A stretch of DNA of 64,000 nucleotides, taken from NCBI GenBank assembly GCA_028532985.1, contig JANCIK010000006.1, positions 3,286,001 to 3,350,000 on the forward strand, in the 5' to 3' direction. The notes under the pieces were generated by a model, which worked only from the letters and a program-made list of their open reading frames with translations, was not told the origin of the DNA and ran no database searches. A program made the position numbers and the translations under genes. Below, in pieces: positions 31,087 through 42,487 of the stretch. The DNA is from Stropharia rugosoannulata (Eukaryota; Basidiomycota; Agaricomycetes; Agaricales; Strophariaceae). Position 1 is the first letter of the stretch. Each line of letters opens with the position of its first letter.

Positions 31087-31450
31087 GGGTTATCTAGTCA
31101 GCAGGCGGCTGGTGTTTTTGTATCACACGCAAGACAAGTACAAGTTTTGGTTGACGTAGACCTTCATGCAAGGGAGAAGTCCTTGCAGGAGAGGTGAGCA
31201 AGGCCATGTCGAGGCCATGTTCAGTAAGCTTACCTTAAAAATTATTCTATCTAATTTCACGACCGCGCATCAGATAAAGATACAAGAATAAAAGAAAACA
31301 AATATATTGGAGCAGAAGGACATAGGGAAAGTAAACAGTGAATAGAGTCTATGAGTATACACATAAGGGATTGGTGGGGAGAGGTTACTCGAAGCAAGCT
31401 AGAAGTATGTATGTAGGTTGCAACGACGACTTACATGAAAAATATAAAGT
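31087..31450 (-). repeat. Downstream segment of FunK1 copy 2, duplicated at 33962-34345
   Basis: Shared with the region downstream of the intact FunK1 gene, including TATCACACGC, ATAAGGGATTGGTGGGGAGA and GACGACTTACATGAAAAATA. The duplication therefore included the gene and its 3' flank. Confidence 0.8.
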
Positions 31451-31467
31451 TTGGAAGGAAAAGTCAG

Positions 31468-32694
31468 TCAATCTGCAGCTTCTACCTCACCCAATACTTT
31501 GCTGTGTAGAACTTTCATTTCCTTGGAAAAGTCGTCACCCTTAAGTGTTTCGTTGTCAAAAACGGGCTTGTATTTCTCGAAGTTGTTGATTCGGGTTGTT
31601 TCGAGGAATTCAAATGTTGGTGATTTCAGAACTTCTGTAAATGAGGTCCAAAACTCGGCAGAAAAGTCCAAACGATTCTGTTCTGTTGGATTCGGAGTCT
31701 GTTTTGAAATCCCGAATAAAGTTTGGGCAATTAAACGTTGCTCGAGTATGAAAAGATCGTTAAACGCATCTTTCGCGTCAGAAAAATCGTGGGTGACAGT
31801 TGGTGAGATTTTTCTCAGCAAATTTCGACTGAGAAAACCAAGTTTTGCTTTGCGAACGGTATCAAAGTCCGGGTCAAGCCACTGATTGGTGTAGTCGGCA
31901 CCGATCACTTCACGGCCCGGCGCATTATTGGATGGAGAGACACGTTTACCGCCTTCATAGCAAAGACAGGCAAAGAGGAGGGACCATAGGAATGCTTCAA
32001 GCTCATGGTGGTAGTATCGAGTCGGTTTTCCGTACCAGTACGCTTTCTTTAAGAGGTCAAGGGCCATAAATGGAACAGTACCGGTTCGCTGGTCGCCAGG
32101 AATACGTTCCAGCCACTGAACGGTGGACAGGTCAAAGTCGGTCAGCACGCCGCACAGATCAGTAGGGCTGTACATTATGTTCCAGAGGCTAGGGTCACCG
32201 TGCTCAATCCCATATCTCCAAAGAAATGCATGACCTTAGGAATGTGTCAACGATAACGGGCAGCAGTTCAACAACAACGTACATGTTACAGCGTCAAACC
32301 ATGCTTTGACAAACTCACGCCCCTTTAACTGTGTAATTGGGGTTAGCTTCTGAAGAACGAGAATCCGGAGTGCGCAATATCCCCTGGCGTCCAGTCCGAG
32401 TATGCTTTGGACGCGCGATGTAGAACATCCCTTTAGATCACCGCGAAAATAAACTGTCGGTCCATATTTCTTCAACGTCTCGTCGTCCTTCGTACATAAT
32501 ACGTCGATAAGAGCCAGCATGTTGCCCTCATTGGACCGTTGGACCTCTGTGTTTGAGATTTTACAAGCAAGCTGCATGTCATTATTGACACAGTGAAGTA
32601 CGGATGTCGCTCGGCCGCTTATTTTGTGAGGATGTGGTGACATCGAAATCGCGTTGCTCGCACATCTATACAACATCATCTTCAGGTCTTCCAA
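31468..32694 (-). pseudogene. FunK1 kinase, internally deleted second copy
   Basis: Two frames, 32694-32236 and 32175-31468, are nearly identical to the kinase part of the intact gene and use the same 48-nt intron. HAFLWRYGIEHGDPSLWNIM, TDFDLSTVQWLE, RTGTVPFMALDLL and YYHHELEAFLW are kept. On the 5' side the first-exon sequence (GAACATCTTGG...AGCAACGCGATTT) is fused directly to CACCACATCCTCACA, equivalent to SPHPH. Everything between (several hundred residues, including FunK1 N-terminal domain and DRQG region) is gone, and the join is out of the original frame. The frame from ATG 32694 would make a truncated kinase, so it may be expressed, but loss of function is likely. Confidence 0.8.
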
Positions 32695-33961
32695 GATGTT
32701 CGTTCAGATCCACGTTTGGGCTAGGCCGAAGACCGGCCTGACTATGAGGACTACGTCCGTCGATAGACAGTTCATAGAGGGGCCGGTCATCGGTCTACGT
32801 TTGGACCACGTCCAAAGCATGACGCATCCACACGTGATACCCCATATTATAAAGTAATTATGACACGCTTTTGTATGTAGGTATTTGGCTGACGGAGTCG
32901 CGGCATGCAGACCTGGGTTTGAGCTGGTTATGGAGTGACAAAAGGAGGTGAAATGCAATGCAATGCTCTGATACCGCCAACCAACCCAATCGCATATAAG
33001 CTATGTGTGTAGTTGTATGTATCTGTGTGCAGCACTACTATCGTACTTTTGCCAAACTTTTGCATCAGCGGCCAATCAGCGGTTGGCACTTTATGAGTCT
33101 ATAACTTCACCGCGCGCACCAGCGCGTCCAATGCGTGCTGACTGCGCGGCGCGTTAACAGTGCCGTGACGTGCTTCATGTTATATTATTTACAAATGCTT
33201 CACAACATTACTTACATAGTACTTTGTTTACTGTGTACGCCCTAAGCCGCAGCGTAGCGAGGCGGAATTTTTCAGTATTTATAAGTTATAAGTATAGAAA
33301 ATTAAATATACACGGCTGCAATTGGGCTGCAACCAGCAGCAACCCTGCCAGTTTATAAACAAAACACACTTGTAGATTTAGAAACAGTCATTTTGACAAT
33401 AATTCAAAGTTGTCCATTTAGTATTCAGGTTTCTTTAGACTTGTATGTGGACGGAGAAAATATGGAAATTTCGCGTCTGTCCCAAGTCGCTGCTTGGTAA
33501 CAAGTTACAGGTATTATAGATCCTGGACAAACACCCGACTATTGCACCCGCACCGTTCCCATCATACTCCATGATGCACGTCTTAGCTTCATACACATAC
33601 ATGCATAAAATATGCAGGCGACAGGAGTTTTTCCGAACAACAAGCGAGCAAGTCTGAAATTTATTTCTGAACCCACTGCGGGAAACCTATGGTTGAGTCG
33701 CTCCACCACTGACCATGCTGCTCTCCCCAAGGGGCCATTCCAAACGTTGTCTCTCCCATGCATCACCGTATCTGCCTTATCCACGGCCTCTAACACATCC
33801 GTCACGACTTTCTGTCCTCACTACCAGTGTTGTTTCCCGCCTGCCACGATCGCCACGACCGTGACGACGCTTGTTCCTGCGTCCGTCTCGAATGAGACAA
33901 ATTCGTACTTCGAACAAGTTGCTATTAAACTCATAAAGTTATCAAAAAAAATGGAAATCGA
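32695..33961. other. Intergenic between the two FunK1 copies, no confident gene
   Basis: Short frames exist on both strands (for example minus 33805-33539, plus 33612-33974) but they overlap each other and show no domain. AT-rich stretch at 33170-33420. Confidence 0.4.
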
Positions 33962-34347
33962 GTGGGTCATCTAGTTCAGCAGGCCGCTGTGGCAACGACG
34001 AAAATATGTGGTTCTGTATCACACGCGAGACAAGTACAAGTTTCGGTTGACGTAAACCTTCAAGCTTCAAGGGAGAAGTCATTGAAGAAGAGGAAAGCAA
34101 AGGCCATGTTCAGCAAGCTTACCTTCAATCTGATTTCACGAGCACATCTCAGATAAAGATACAAGAAAGAAAGGAGGAAAACAAATATATTGGAGCAGAC
34201 AGACACGGGGGAAGGTAAACAGCGAAGAGAGTCTATAAGTATACACATAAGGGATTGGTGGGGAGAGGTTGCTCGAAGCAAGCTAGAATTATGTAGATTA
34301 CAATGACGACTTACATGAAAAATATAAAGTTTGGAAGGACAAGTTGG

Positions 34348-36982
34348 TCAATCTGCAGCTTCTACCTCACCCAATACTTTGCTGTGTAGAAGTACTTTGT
34401 CGTCAAAGACAGGCTTGTATTTCTCGAAGTTGTTGATTTGAGCTGTCTCGAGGAATTCAAATGTTGGTGATTTCAGAACTTCTGTAAATGAGGTCCAAAA
34501 CTCGGCAGAAAAGTCCAAACGATTCTGTTCTGTTGGATTCGGAGTCCGTTTTGATTTCCTGAGGAAATTTTGGCCAATTAAACGTTGCTTGAGCATGAAA
34601 AGATCGTTAAACACTGTTGTCACGTCAGAAAAATCGGGGGTGACCATTGGTGAGATTTCTTCCTGGAAATCTCGACTGAGAAAACCAAGTTTTACATTGT
34701 GGACGGTATCAAAGTCCGGGTCAAGCCACTGATTAGTGTAGTCGGCACCGATCACTTTACGGCCCGGTGCATTATTGGATGGAGAGACACGTTTACCGCC
34801 TTCATAGCAAAGACAGGCAAAGAGGAGGGACCATAGGAATGCTTCAAGCTCATGGTGGTAGTATCGAATCAGATTTCCTTCCCAGTAATCATTTGTTAAG
34901 AGATCAATGGCCATAAATGGAACAGTACCGGTTCGCTGGTTGCCAGGAATGCGTTCCAGCCACTGAACGGTGGACAGGTCAAAGTCGGTCAGCACGCCGC
35001 ACAGATCAGTAGGGCTGTACATTATGTTCCAGAGGCTAGGGTCGCCGTGCTCGATCCCATATCTCCAAAGAAATGCATGACCTTAGGAATGTGTCAACGA
35101 TAACGGGCAGCAGTTCAACAACAACGTACATGTTACAGCGTCAAACCATGCTTTGACAAACTCACGCCCCTTTAACTGTGTAATTGGGGTTAGCTTCTGA
35201 AGAACAAGAATCCGGAGCGCGCGAAATCCCCTGGCGTCCAGTCCGAGTACGCTTCGGACGCGCAATGTAGAACATCCCTTTAGATCACCGCGAAAATAAA
35301 CTGTCGGTACATATTTTTTCATCGTCTCGTCCTTCTCCGTGCACAATGCGTCGATAAGAGCCAGCATGTTGCCCTCATTGGGTCGTTGGACCTCTGGGTT
35401 GGAAATTTTACAAGCAAGGTGCATGTCATCATTGACGCACTGAAGTACAGATGTCGCTCGGCCGCTTATTGTGTGAGGATGCGGTGACAAGTACACGCGT
35501 TCGAGGGTGATGCTGTCACCCAACGATTTATCATATTCATACCCCTTCTCCTCGAAGAGATGCGGTTTGAGGGAGAGGAAATGGGGCGCGACTGGTTCGC
35601 TTGATGCTGCAAGACCACGACAGGCATCAGGATTGAGACTGGGAATCACGCCCCAATCCTCGAGCGAGAAACGTTGAAAGGCAAAGAGGAGCACAAGAAT
35701 ACGGGGGAAATCCGCGATAAAACTGACACAATTCGACTTGATTATACCCTGGCGGTCATAGTACCAGATTGTTAAATATTCGCCTGGCAAATTAATCAGA
35801 AAAATAAAAAGAGACCAACATAACTAAAACCCACCAGTAATGAGAGTATTGATGACATGATGTACACCTACGCCGTATGAAAGCATTTCCATTGCATAAC
35901 CTGCAAGTTGGACATCTTCCTGTTGGGACACGTCGGTAGTGCTAGTCAGACTAGCTTCAAGAGCGGTCCTCGAGCATTTTTTCTCTAAACGTCCATCGTT
36001 CTGAGAATCATCCCGAGACCGCTTCCCAGAAGAATTGTTTCTGCTGACATTATTCACGCCCAATGTGTCGGTTGACCGTAGTTTTGATAAGGAAGACATT
36101 GCGAATTTGTTCGTAGAGGGACCGGTCATGTTTTGGGATTCCATGTCCCCACCAATTTTGCGCTCAGTATCAAATAGCGCGCCGGGTTTCAATGCATCCT
36201 TAGCAGCAGAACTAATTTTGTGATTTTGGAGGACCTTCATCTCTGTGCAGGAAAGGACCTGGCACCACTCAAATGGTAATTCAGGTATGGTGCCATAGGC
36301 CGCCCGGGTTCCGGGACGAACAGCCTGGGCAGCGGTGCGGGAAGTCCTAATAAGGTCTGGCTTTTGCGCAGTGTAGATGAGGTCGCCATTTTCATCCTGA
36401 TATCCAGTTGAAATGTACTTAGGTTCGGAGCGGGTCTCACAGAGGTTAAACGGGGCTTTGTTACGAAAATTGTGTAGCTTGCTGGAACGCAATTTGGACC
36501 GCATTTCGGTCAGCGGGGCGTCGGTTTGCGAGTCAAATCTGCCAGCTAGTAACTCGTAAGCCTTGTTGCATACGTTGACGTAAGGCTCGTAACGCTCAAC
36601 CTCAGCTTTTTGCAAGCTCTTTTCGCTGCAAAGCTAGTCATTCAAACAAACTTATTCCCAGGGCACTAAATGGGACTCACAATGCTTTAAGCAATTCTTT
36701 CATGCTTTTGTCGTTTGCAATGACCAGCACATCAGTCAGGCATTGCTGAAGAAGAGTTTGGAGCAAAACACTGCGCTTCTTAATCAGTTCGCTCTCGTTG
36801 GGATCCATTGGGGCGTCCTCGGCGCTGACGTATCGTTGAATCTGCCATTTTTCAATCCTGCACTGAATTGTGTCATATTCAATCTTCTTTTCTCCATCTA
36901 GGCAAAGAGAGAGGAAATATTGGAGGAAGCCGTCAAAATCGCGTTGCTCATACATCTTGCAAGGACCAAGATGTTCGGCCAC
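34348..36982 (-). CDS. FunK1-family protein kinase (fungal-specific), near complete
   Basis: Exons 36982-36681, 36625-35835, 35783-35130 and 35081-34348 join with introns of 55, 51 and 48 nt and give 826 residues. FunK1 kinases are an expanded basidiomycete family of unknown substrates. Signatures in order are the N-terminal helical region; YLTIWYYDRQGIIKSN; FQRFSLEDWGVIPSL; HLACKISNPE (candidate catalytic Lys); GREFVKAWFDAVTCHAFLWR; catalytic loop EHGDPSLWNIM (HGD in place of HRD); TDFDLS metal loop; RTGTVPFMAIDLL; YYHHELEAFLW. No ATG is in frame at 36982 (a GTG; stop TGA just upstream). Sequence TTTCAG precedes it, so a further 5' exon probably exists, or translation begins at the Met in CKMYEQRD. 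It is flanked by a duplicated, deleted copy at 31.5-32.7 kb. Confidence 0.88.
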
Positions 36983-38541
36983 GTCTGAAACTCTGCATAA
37001 AACGCTTCAGCACGTGATTTTCTTCCATGTTCGGAGTTGTTGCGGAGTTGGTTCGGAGTCCTATACTTCAGCACTTCGGTCCTCGTTCCTATTCGCATTG
37101 TTCTTGTCTGAAAGTAAGGTGCCAGTATGTAGCCTCTTCCTTTTATTGTTAACGAATTAAAGAGTAGCCTCGAGCGGGGGCGGGCGGAAGTCTCCACTTG
37201 CACCACCACCAATATCCGGGCTCCCCGGGCCGTGACCCGTTCCCTCGTCGTCCCTCGTCTCCCCTGTTCTCTCCTTATCTGCCCTCCATACCTCACCCCG
37301 CCCTCCCATTCCATCCACCTCACCCCTCGACTCTCGCTCCATCCTCCCGCATCCTCCCGTACTTCCCCATAAACCAGGAAACCCCAGGATCCATCCCAGC
37401 CCGATCTTCACCCGCCCGGCCAGCTCTTTATCGCATATGCAACACCATCTATCTCTGAATTGCATGACTAACTCCAGCTCTGAATTGAACGAGTACACAA
37501 CACTCCGCCAACCCCAAGTCCAACAACCATTGTCCGGGTGGACGTGGCCGGCATCGCACGGCGTCGCAGCCTGAGGAACGGGTATGGAGTCACAGCCTGA
37601 GAAACAGAGGAGTCGTATCGCACGACATCATCGCAGAGCTGCCTGGCCGGCATTGACAGTGGGCATATGTGTGTTTTTTTATAAGCCAAGAAAACGCCGC
37701 AGTGCCTAAATATACTCCTCGCTGGCGGTCCACGGGAGCGAGCGAAAGGGAGGGACATCACACGAGCCCAATGAATGGGAATCGTCATAAGAGTTGCGAG
37801 AATTCCAGATACATAATGACCTGTTATGAACGCAAGTTGGTTCGAATAGATTAAGTCGTGCCAGAGGGATTCAGAGAAACGGAATGGGGTAGTCGATGAT
37901 GAAGCAAGTAGATCTTGAAAGGCCGGCTGGCGTTGCGTCCGTTGGGTCCATCCCACACTTGCATCTTGTATCTCCACCACATCCACATCCACACTCGCGC
38001 TAATCGTCGTCCAACAGACCGAATAGCAGGAGATGTCGGAGCCGAATCCGGCCTGCAGCGCAGACGAGTCCCGAACTCAGAACAGGCAGGACTCTGAATC
38101 AGGAACGATACGATTTGAAGATGATGAATTTTCACATCAGCTGGAGGGAGTATGTAACTCTAGTCACCACAATCTTTAGCTATATCTTATCTTATCTCAC
38201 CTTACTAGGTAGTGGTTAGAAATCTGTAGATCTTTTTTGGGACTTTTTTCATTTATTATATCGCATTTACTTACTACGTCCACATTTCTGTAGAGTATAT
38301 GAAGGGCCTCTGCATCGTAGGCTGAGGTCAAGTCATGAATTCACCGCTTTATCCTGTCTTTTGAGGCTTCGCTTATGTGCCGGGACTCGTGTGAATCAAG
38401 TCCCGTCACGGGGAGCGACGCGTCAACGTGGCATGTAATAAACAACGCGAAGTTCCAACTTCTAGAACTGGAACCACCATCCACAGCCACCCACACTCAT
38501 CCACAGTCTTCGTCAGTACACCACCGTCCTCAAGGTTCACT
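36983..38541. other. Intergenic; possible FunK1 5' exon not located; inverted dispersed repeat
   Basis: No gene recognised. The segment about 37650-37770 is the inverted copy of 22330-22465. Immediately upstream of paralogue B the sequence (38410-38541: GCGACGCGTCAACGTGGCA, AATAAACAACGCGAAGTTCC, CTTCTAGAACTGGAACCACC) matches the proximal upstream region of paralogue A. Confidence 0.6.
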
Positions 38542-39438
38542 ATGCCCCCCAAGTCACGTAACTCTGAGCCTAAACAAGCCAAACGTCGCCCGGGTCCATA
38601 CAACAACGCGTCCAAATCCAAGTCGCGTCACAAGACACCGGCCCTTGTTTCTTTTGACCCTCCTTATCCTCCGCTACCTGTAGGCGAGGAGAGCCAACTA
38701 GATGTCATTCGCGAAGTTGTGATGAAGAGATTTCCCCTGTTCAGGCCGAGGAACGACTTAGATATTATCGCTATTTCAGGACATAACTACAACGGTCCAC
38801 CTGACCACGACTCAATCTGTGACTTTATTGATAACAGGGAGATCAAGCAGCTTATGGATATGAATAATTGGACCAGAGAGGAAGCCATCGCCGTCTCTAC
38901 CAAGTGCATGGAGCCGTTGGTGAGGACGCCCGGTACTGAAGTAATAAATGTGCGGAATCTTTGTTTTTGATATGATGCACTAGTAACTTGGCTCTTCTCC
39001 CTTGCTCAGATAAAGCCACGCCCGGGACAAAAAACCTGTGTTCGTCCCGTGCCATCTTGCCCGCAATACTCGATTCGACTATGGCCGTCTTCCCCTTCCA
39101 AGAAGCTCATCGCCATGGATTTCGTCGAGTCCGCAACAGGCGCGCCCATCAATCTTAGTCACCGACTACATGTCTACGGAACAGGAAATATGATAGCCCC
39201 GGACTTGTCACTGAGAATTAATCCGTTCTTTTTCCCGGGATTGCCTCAAGAGCCAATCCGTCCTGGAGAAGAGATATATTATTTGCGTGCCGAACATAGC
39301 ATTTCAGTTCACGACATCTTGGCTTCGAGCAAGGATGTCACTAGGATTCTCACCTTCAAAGCCCCGAAGCACCCTGCCAAAATCCCCGAGCCGGAAGGAG
39401 TGAAGCGCGATATTTTGCACTTCTCACTCGAAGACTAA
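38542..39438 (+). CDS. Unrecognised family, paralogue B (278 aa)
   Basis: Exons 38542-38949 and 39010-39438 have the same sizes (408 and 429 nt) as paralogue A, with a 60-nt intron in the same position and phase (EVIN|IKPRPGQKTC). The frame is open further upstream, to an ATG at 38428, but MPPKSRNSEPKQAKRR matches the start of A and is chosen. The conserved core includes KRFPLFRPRNDLDIIA, YNGPPDHDSICDFID, MNNWTREEAIAVS, QYSIRLWPSS, DFVESATGAPINLSHRL, PFFFPGLPQEPIRPGEEIYYL, TFKAPKHPAKIPEPEGVKR and LHFSLED. Differences from A are mostly single residues, so the duplication is fairly recent. Function unknown. Confidence 0.85.
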
Positions 39439-40700
39439 TTGTTTTGGACGTGGTCATGATAAATGATCTGTATACATGATCACTCATCCAATCCTTCACC
39501 TCATCCTATTCTTCACGGCCACCGCTCCTTTCCTCTGGGCAGTGCGGTGCACGCACACTTGGCGTACAGCCCACTGATCCCACCCTACCCCATCCACTCC
39601 CTTCTTTCTGAAACCTCGGTCCAAGCTAAGTACGCCTGCTGGTTCGTGCCGTCCACCTTATCCTCCATGACCCACCGCCACCGTGTTGCTGAAGCGGACA
39701 TGTATGAGATGACACGGTGGCGAGGCGGTTGAGATAGGTACCGCCAGCACGCTCGCTCACTTACCGTTTGAGATTGATGAATGTGTTCACGGCCCTGATA
39801 GTATTGGGGCCGCGTCAGTAAACAATAGTGTTGTAGGAGGATATGACATGTACAAAGTATAGTAGTAGAACATTACATTTCAAAGCAGATTAATCACTGA
39901 AATAACGGCTCATAAGGGAAGAAATATTCCTGGATTGCATTGAGCGCCCTTCAATTGAAGCGCGTTCAAGTGAGCACCACTACGGGAAACGCGGCCGGCT
40001 GCATAGAAACCAACAAATAAGGGACAAAAATAACTTACTCATACTACTAACTCCAAACAACGGTATTCTTCTGACCACACTTCTTTCTGTTTGCTTATTA
40101 CACTGTGCTAATTTTAAAGCACACACCAGCCCAAGAAAAAACCCAAACATGTCCATCACACCCTTCACGCCACATAACGGAAATGTCGATATGAATGAAT
40201 TCAATATAAACGATAGGTCTTTGAGTTTACCTATCCATGCACCCATTACACAAATTGAAACGTATGAAATCATATCTTCTTTCATTTATCTTATTCTGCG
40301 TGTGTAGCTGGAAATGCAGTGCAATTGGGGCATTGGGGCACATGTGAGTAAGATTTTATCTATGCCAGTGGGTGTTATGTAGGTGCTGAACTATGAATAC
40401 TAGCTGTTTGGCTTGCTATTGTATCCTTCCTATATATCCCGTTCTTGGATTCATGGTCATATAAGCATTGGTTCTACACTGGCGCTCCTCCATTTCCACG
40501 GATGGCTTAAAAAGGGCACTCCGGCTCAGACATGCCAATACTTGGAGTCCGTTATATCACACTCTTTTGGTATACAATATACTGCTCTCTTTTTCTCGCT
40601 TCCATTAACATTTTTGCTCTATGCCTTCCTTTTCTTCGCCCTTAAATGGGCGAAATTTCTTTTTGATTAAGTATACCCCGCTTTACTCTGTATAATTCCC
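39439..40700. other. Downstream of paralogue B, containing an extra segment absent from the A locus
   Basis: 39439-39630 resembles 29553-29800 (GGGCAGTGCGGTG, CCACTCCCTTCTTTCT), and similarity resumes at about 40695 (TTTTACGCAATGTTTT). The roughly 1.06 kb between is an insertion in B, or a deletion in A, and carries the membrane-protein relic at 40290-40670. Confidence 0.65.
40290..40670 (+). pseudogene. Membrane-protein relic, copy 2
   Basis: The frame 40413-40670 encodes 85 residues with the hydrophobic stretch TALFFSLPLTFLLYAFLFF followed by LKWAKFLFD, and is homologous to the minus strand at 11033-11420. A preceding exon-like block (GCTGGAAATGCAGTGCAATT then GTGAGT) is shared. Loss of frame agreement in the first half suggests decay. 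Family not recognised. Confidence 0.5.
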
Positions 40701-40704
40701 TTTT

Positions 40705-40925
40705 ACGCAATGTTTTCGCTCACTGCTTTGGTACTGATTTGGATAGTTTTGTGTAGTTTTGACATTCTGGCTCCCCGTACAATATTATAAGGTAGTCTCA
40801 CTCTATATATTACGGTATATGCATTATCCATCCTGCAACCTTGAAATTTGAAGTGAGATTAGAAAATTGTTCCGTGCCACACGACAGTGACGTGAAAAAA
40901 GCAACAAGGAGAAACATTTATAAGA
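40705..40925 (+). repeat. Duplicated downstream segment (matches 29815-30020)
   Basis: Shares CTGGCTCCCCGTACAATATT, CTCTATATATTACGGTATA, GACAGTGACGTGAAAA and GCAACAAGGAGAAACATTTA with the region after paralogue A. Confidence 0.75.
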
Positions 40926-42487
40926 CGGATTACTTCGTGGGTTATCTGGTTTCCATCTATATATATTCATAAATAAATAAAAGACTGCAGAATAGTGGAA
41001 TCTCTGCCAATAGATGACTAGCCGTACAGCAAAGGAGGATGTCATTTCCCAAGCGGTCGATCGTATCCGAATTCTTGCCGTCACAGTGCCGTACAAAGAC
41101 ATTGCACTACTATGGTTAGGACCAGCACAACCTCCCGGCGTGCTTATATTTATTTTGTTTGAGAAGTGCTGTAAATACCTGCAACAAATATCTTACGTCG
41201 TAATGATCCCGGCTGGTCGCAAGTCAGAAATGCCGCTGAGTCGCATTCCCGCGCTCTGACCATTACTGGCAATCTTCCCACCCTTCTTTTTCTTCCTGCT
41301 TCCCCCATCCATCACCTTCCTTCGAACTTCGGACAGCATGCACCAAGGGCTCAAGTATGTATGATGAGCGCTCAACGAGAGCTCCTCGGACATGCCATCT
41401 ATGAGCAATCACTTGGCAAGAATCGGAAGACTCTGAATAATGCATGTCATTACGTGACTCTTTTCCATCCTCGACGCTAGAGCCTAGGACGAGCCTTGCA
41501 TGAAGCGCCGTGTATTTGTGCAGGATCTGTACACTCTCGTTAACGCTATGGCAGTTGTGCTCCTCCACAGACATCAGTGCGTATTACACTCTTACGGGGC
41601 TCTGTTTGCTTCTCTCTAGTGCACCTACTCACCGCGGGACTTTCTTTTGGTCTCCTGCCCCTCACAGAACTTAGTCATCACTTAACGTGTCATACGTATG
41701 TTTACGTGCTAAATGGGTGTAAGAATACCTCATACAAATACTGTCTCTCCGATTCTATGTGCACCCTCTCCTCAATCCCTCCTCGTGCTTGTTCCCTCTA
41801 TCAGCCCAAAAGGCTCTATCTTTGTCCCAATGTTTATTATATCTCTGCTTTCCTCTCCATCCACAATCCCGCTTTGCATGCCCCCCTCTATCTAGGGGCA
41901 TTGCGCTTCTCGAGCACCTCATGGGCTGTATTTCTCTTAACCATCCGTCCAGCAAGATATGCGGGTACATAAGATGCGCTACGCCCGGCGATGTTGGACT
42001 ACCGTGGTACTAGAAGTTCAGCTCAACATTATGCACATTCGAGTCGTAGCTCTGCACCGTCGTACCCCTGTGCATCCCTTACTTTTGTTCAAGCATTCCG
42101 CACAGCTGATAGCTCTGGGCAGCCTCAACATCTTATGCAAACTCATTTAGGTCTATGTAGGGCCCCCATTCCCATCTTTATCATCTGCCTAACTGATGCT
42201 CATGTACGTCAAGGCTGCGCGTTGACACCTCTGGGAGCATAGACCTGCACAAGCCTGCACAATGCTTTTTCCTATTTTTTCGACATATTTTGAATATTTC
42301 GAAGGCATATTGATTGGCGCAGGTCATTTGAATATAAGTTGAAAATTTAGACACACATTGCAACCCGAACGAGATGAAAGAGATCATTATATTTGTAATA
42401 CAAGTTCAAAATCGTGAACGAAACATGAATCACTATTTAACAGTTCGTACTAGCTATATCTCTACAAGGCCAAATATACTTAGACAT
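40926..42487. other. Intergenic, no gene recognised
   Basis: Only short overlapping frames. This marks the boundary between the repeat-rich left part and the compact gene block on the right. Confidence 0.4.

Noticed and set aside
33539..33974. Overlapping ORFs on both strands (88 and 120 codons)
   Set aside because: Mutually overlapping, no domain, no copy elsewhere in the window; the coding strand cannot be chosen.
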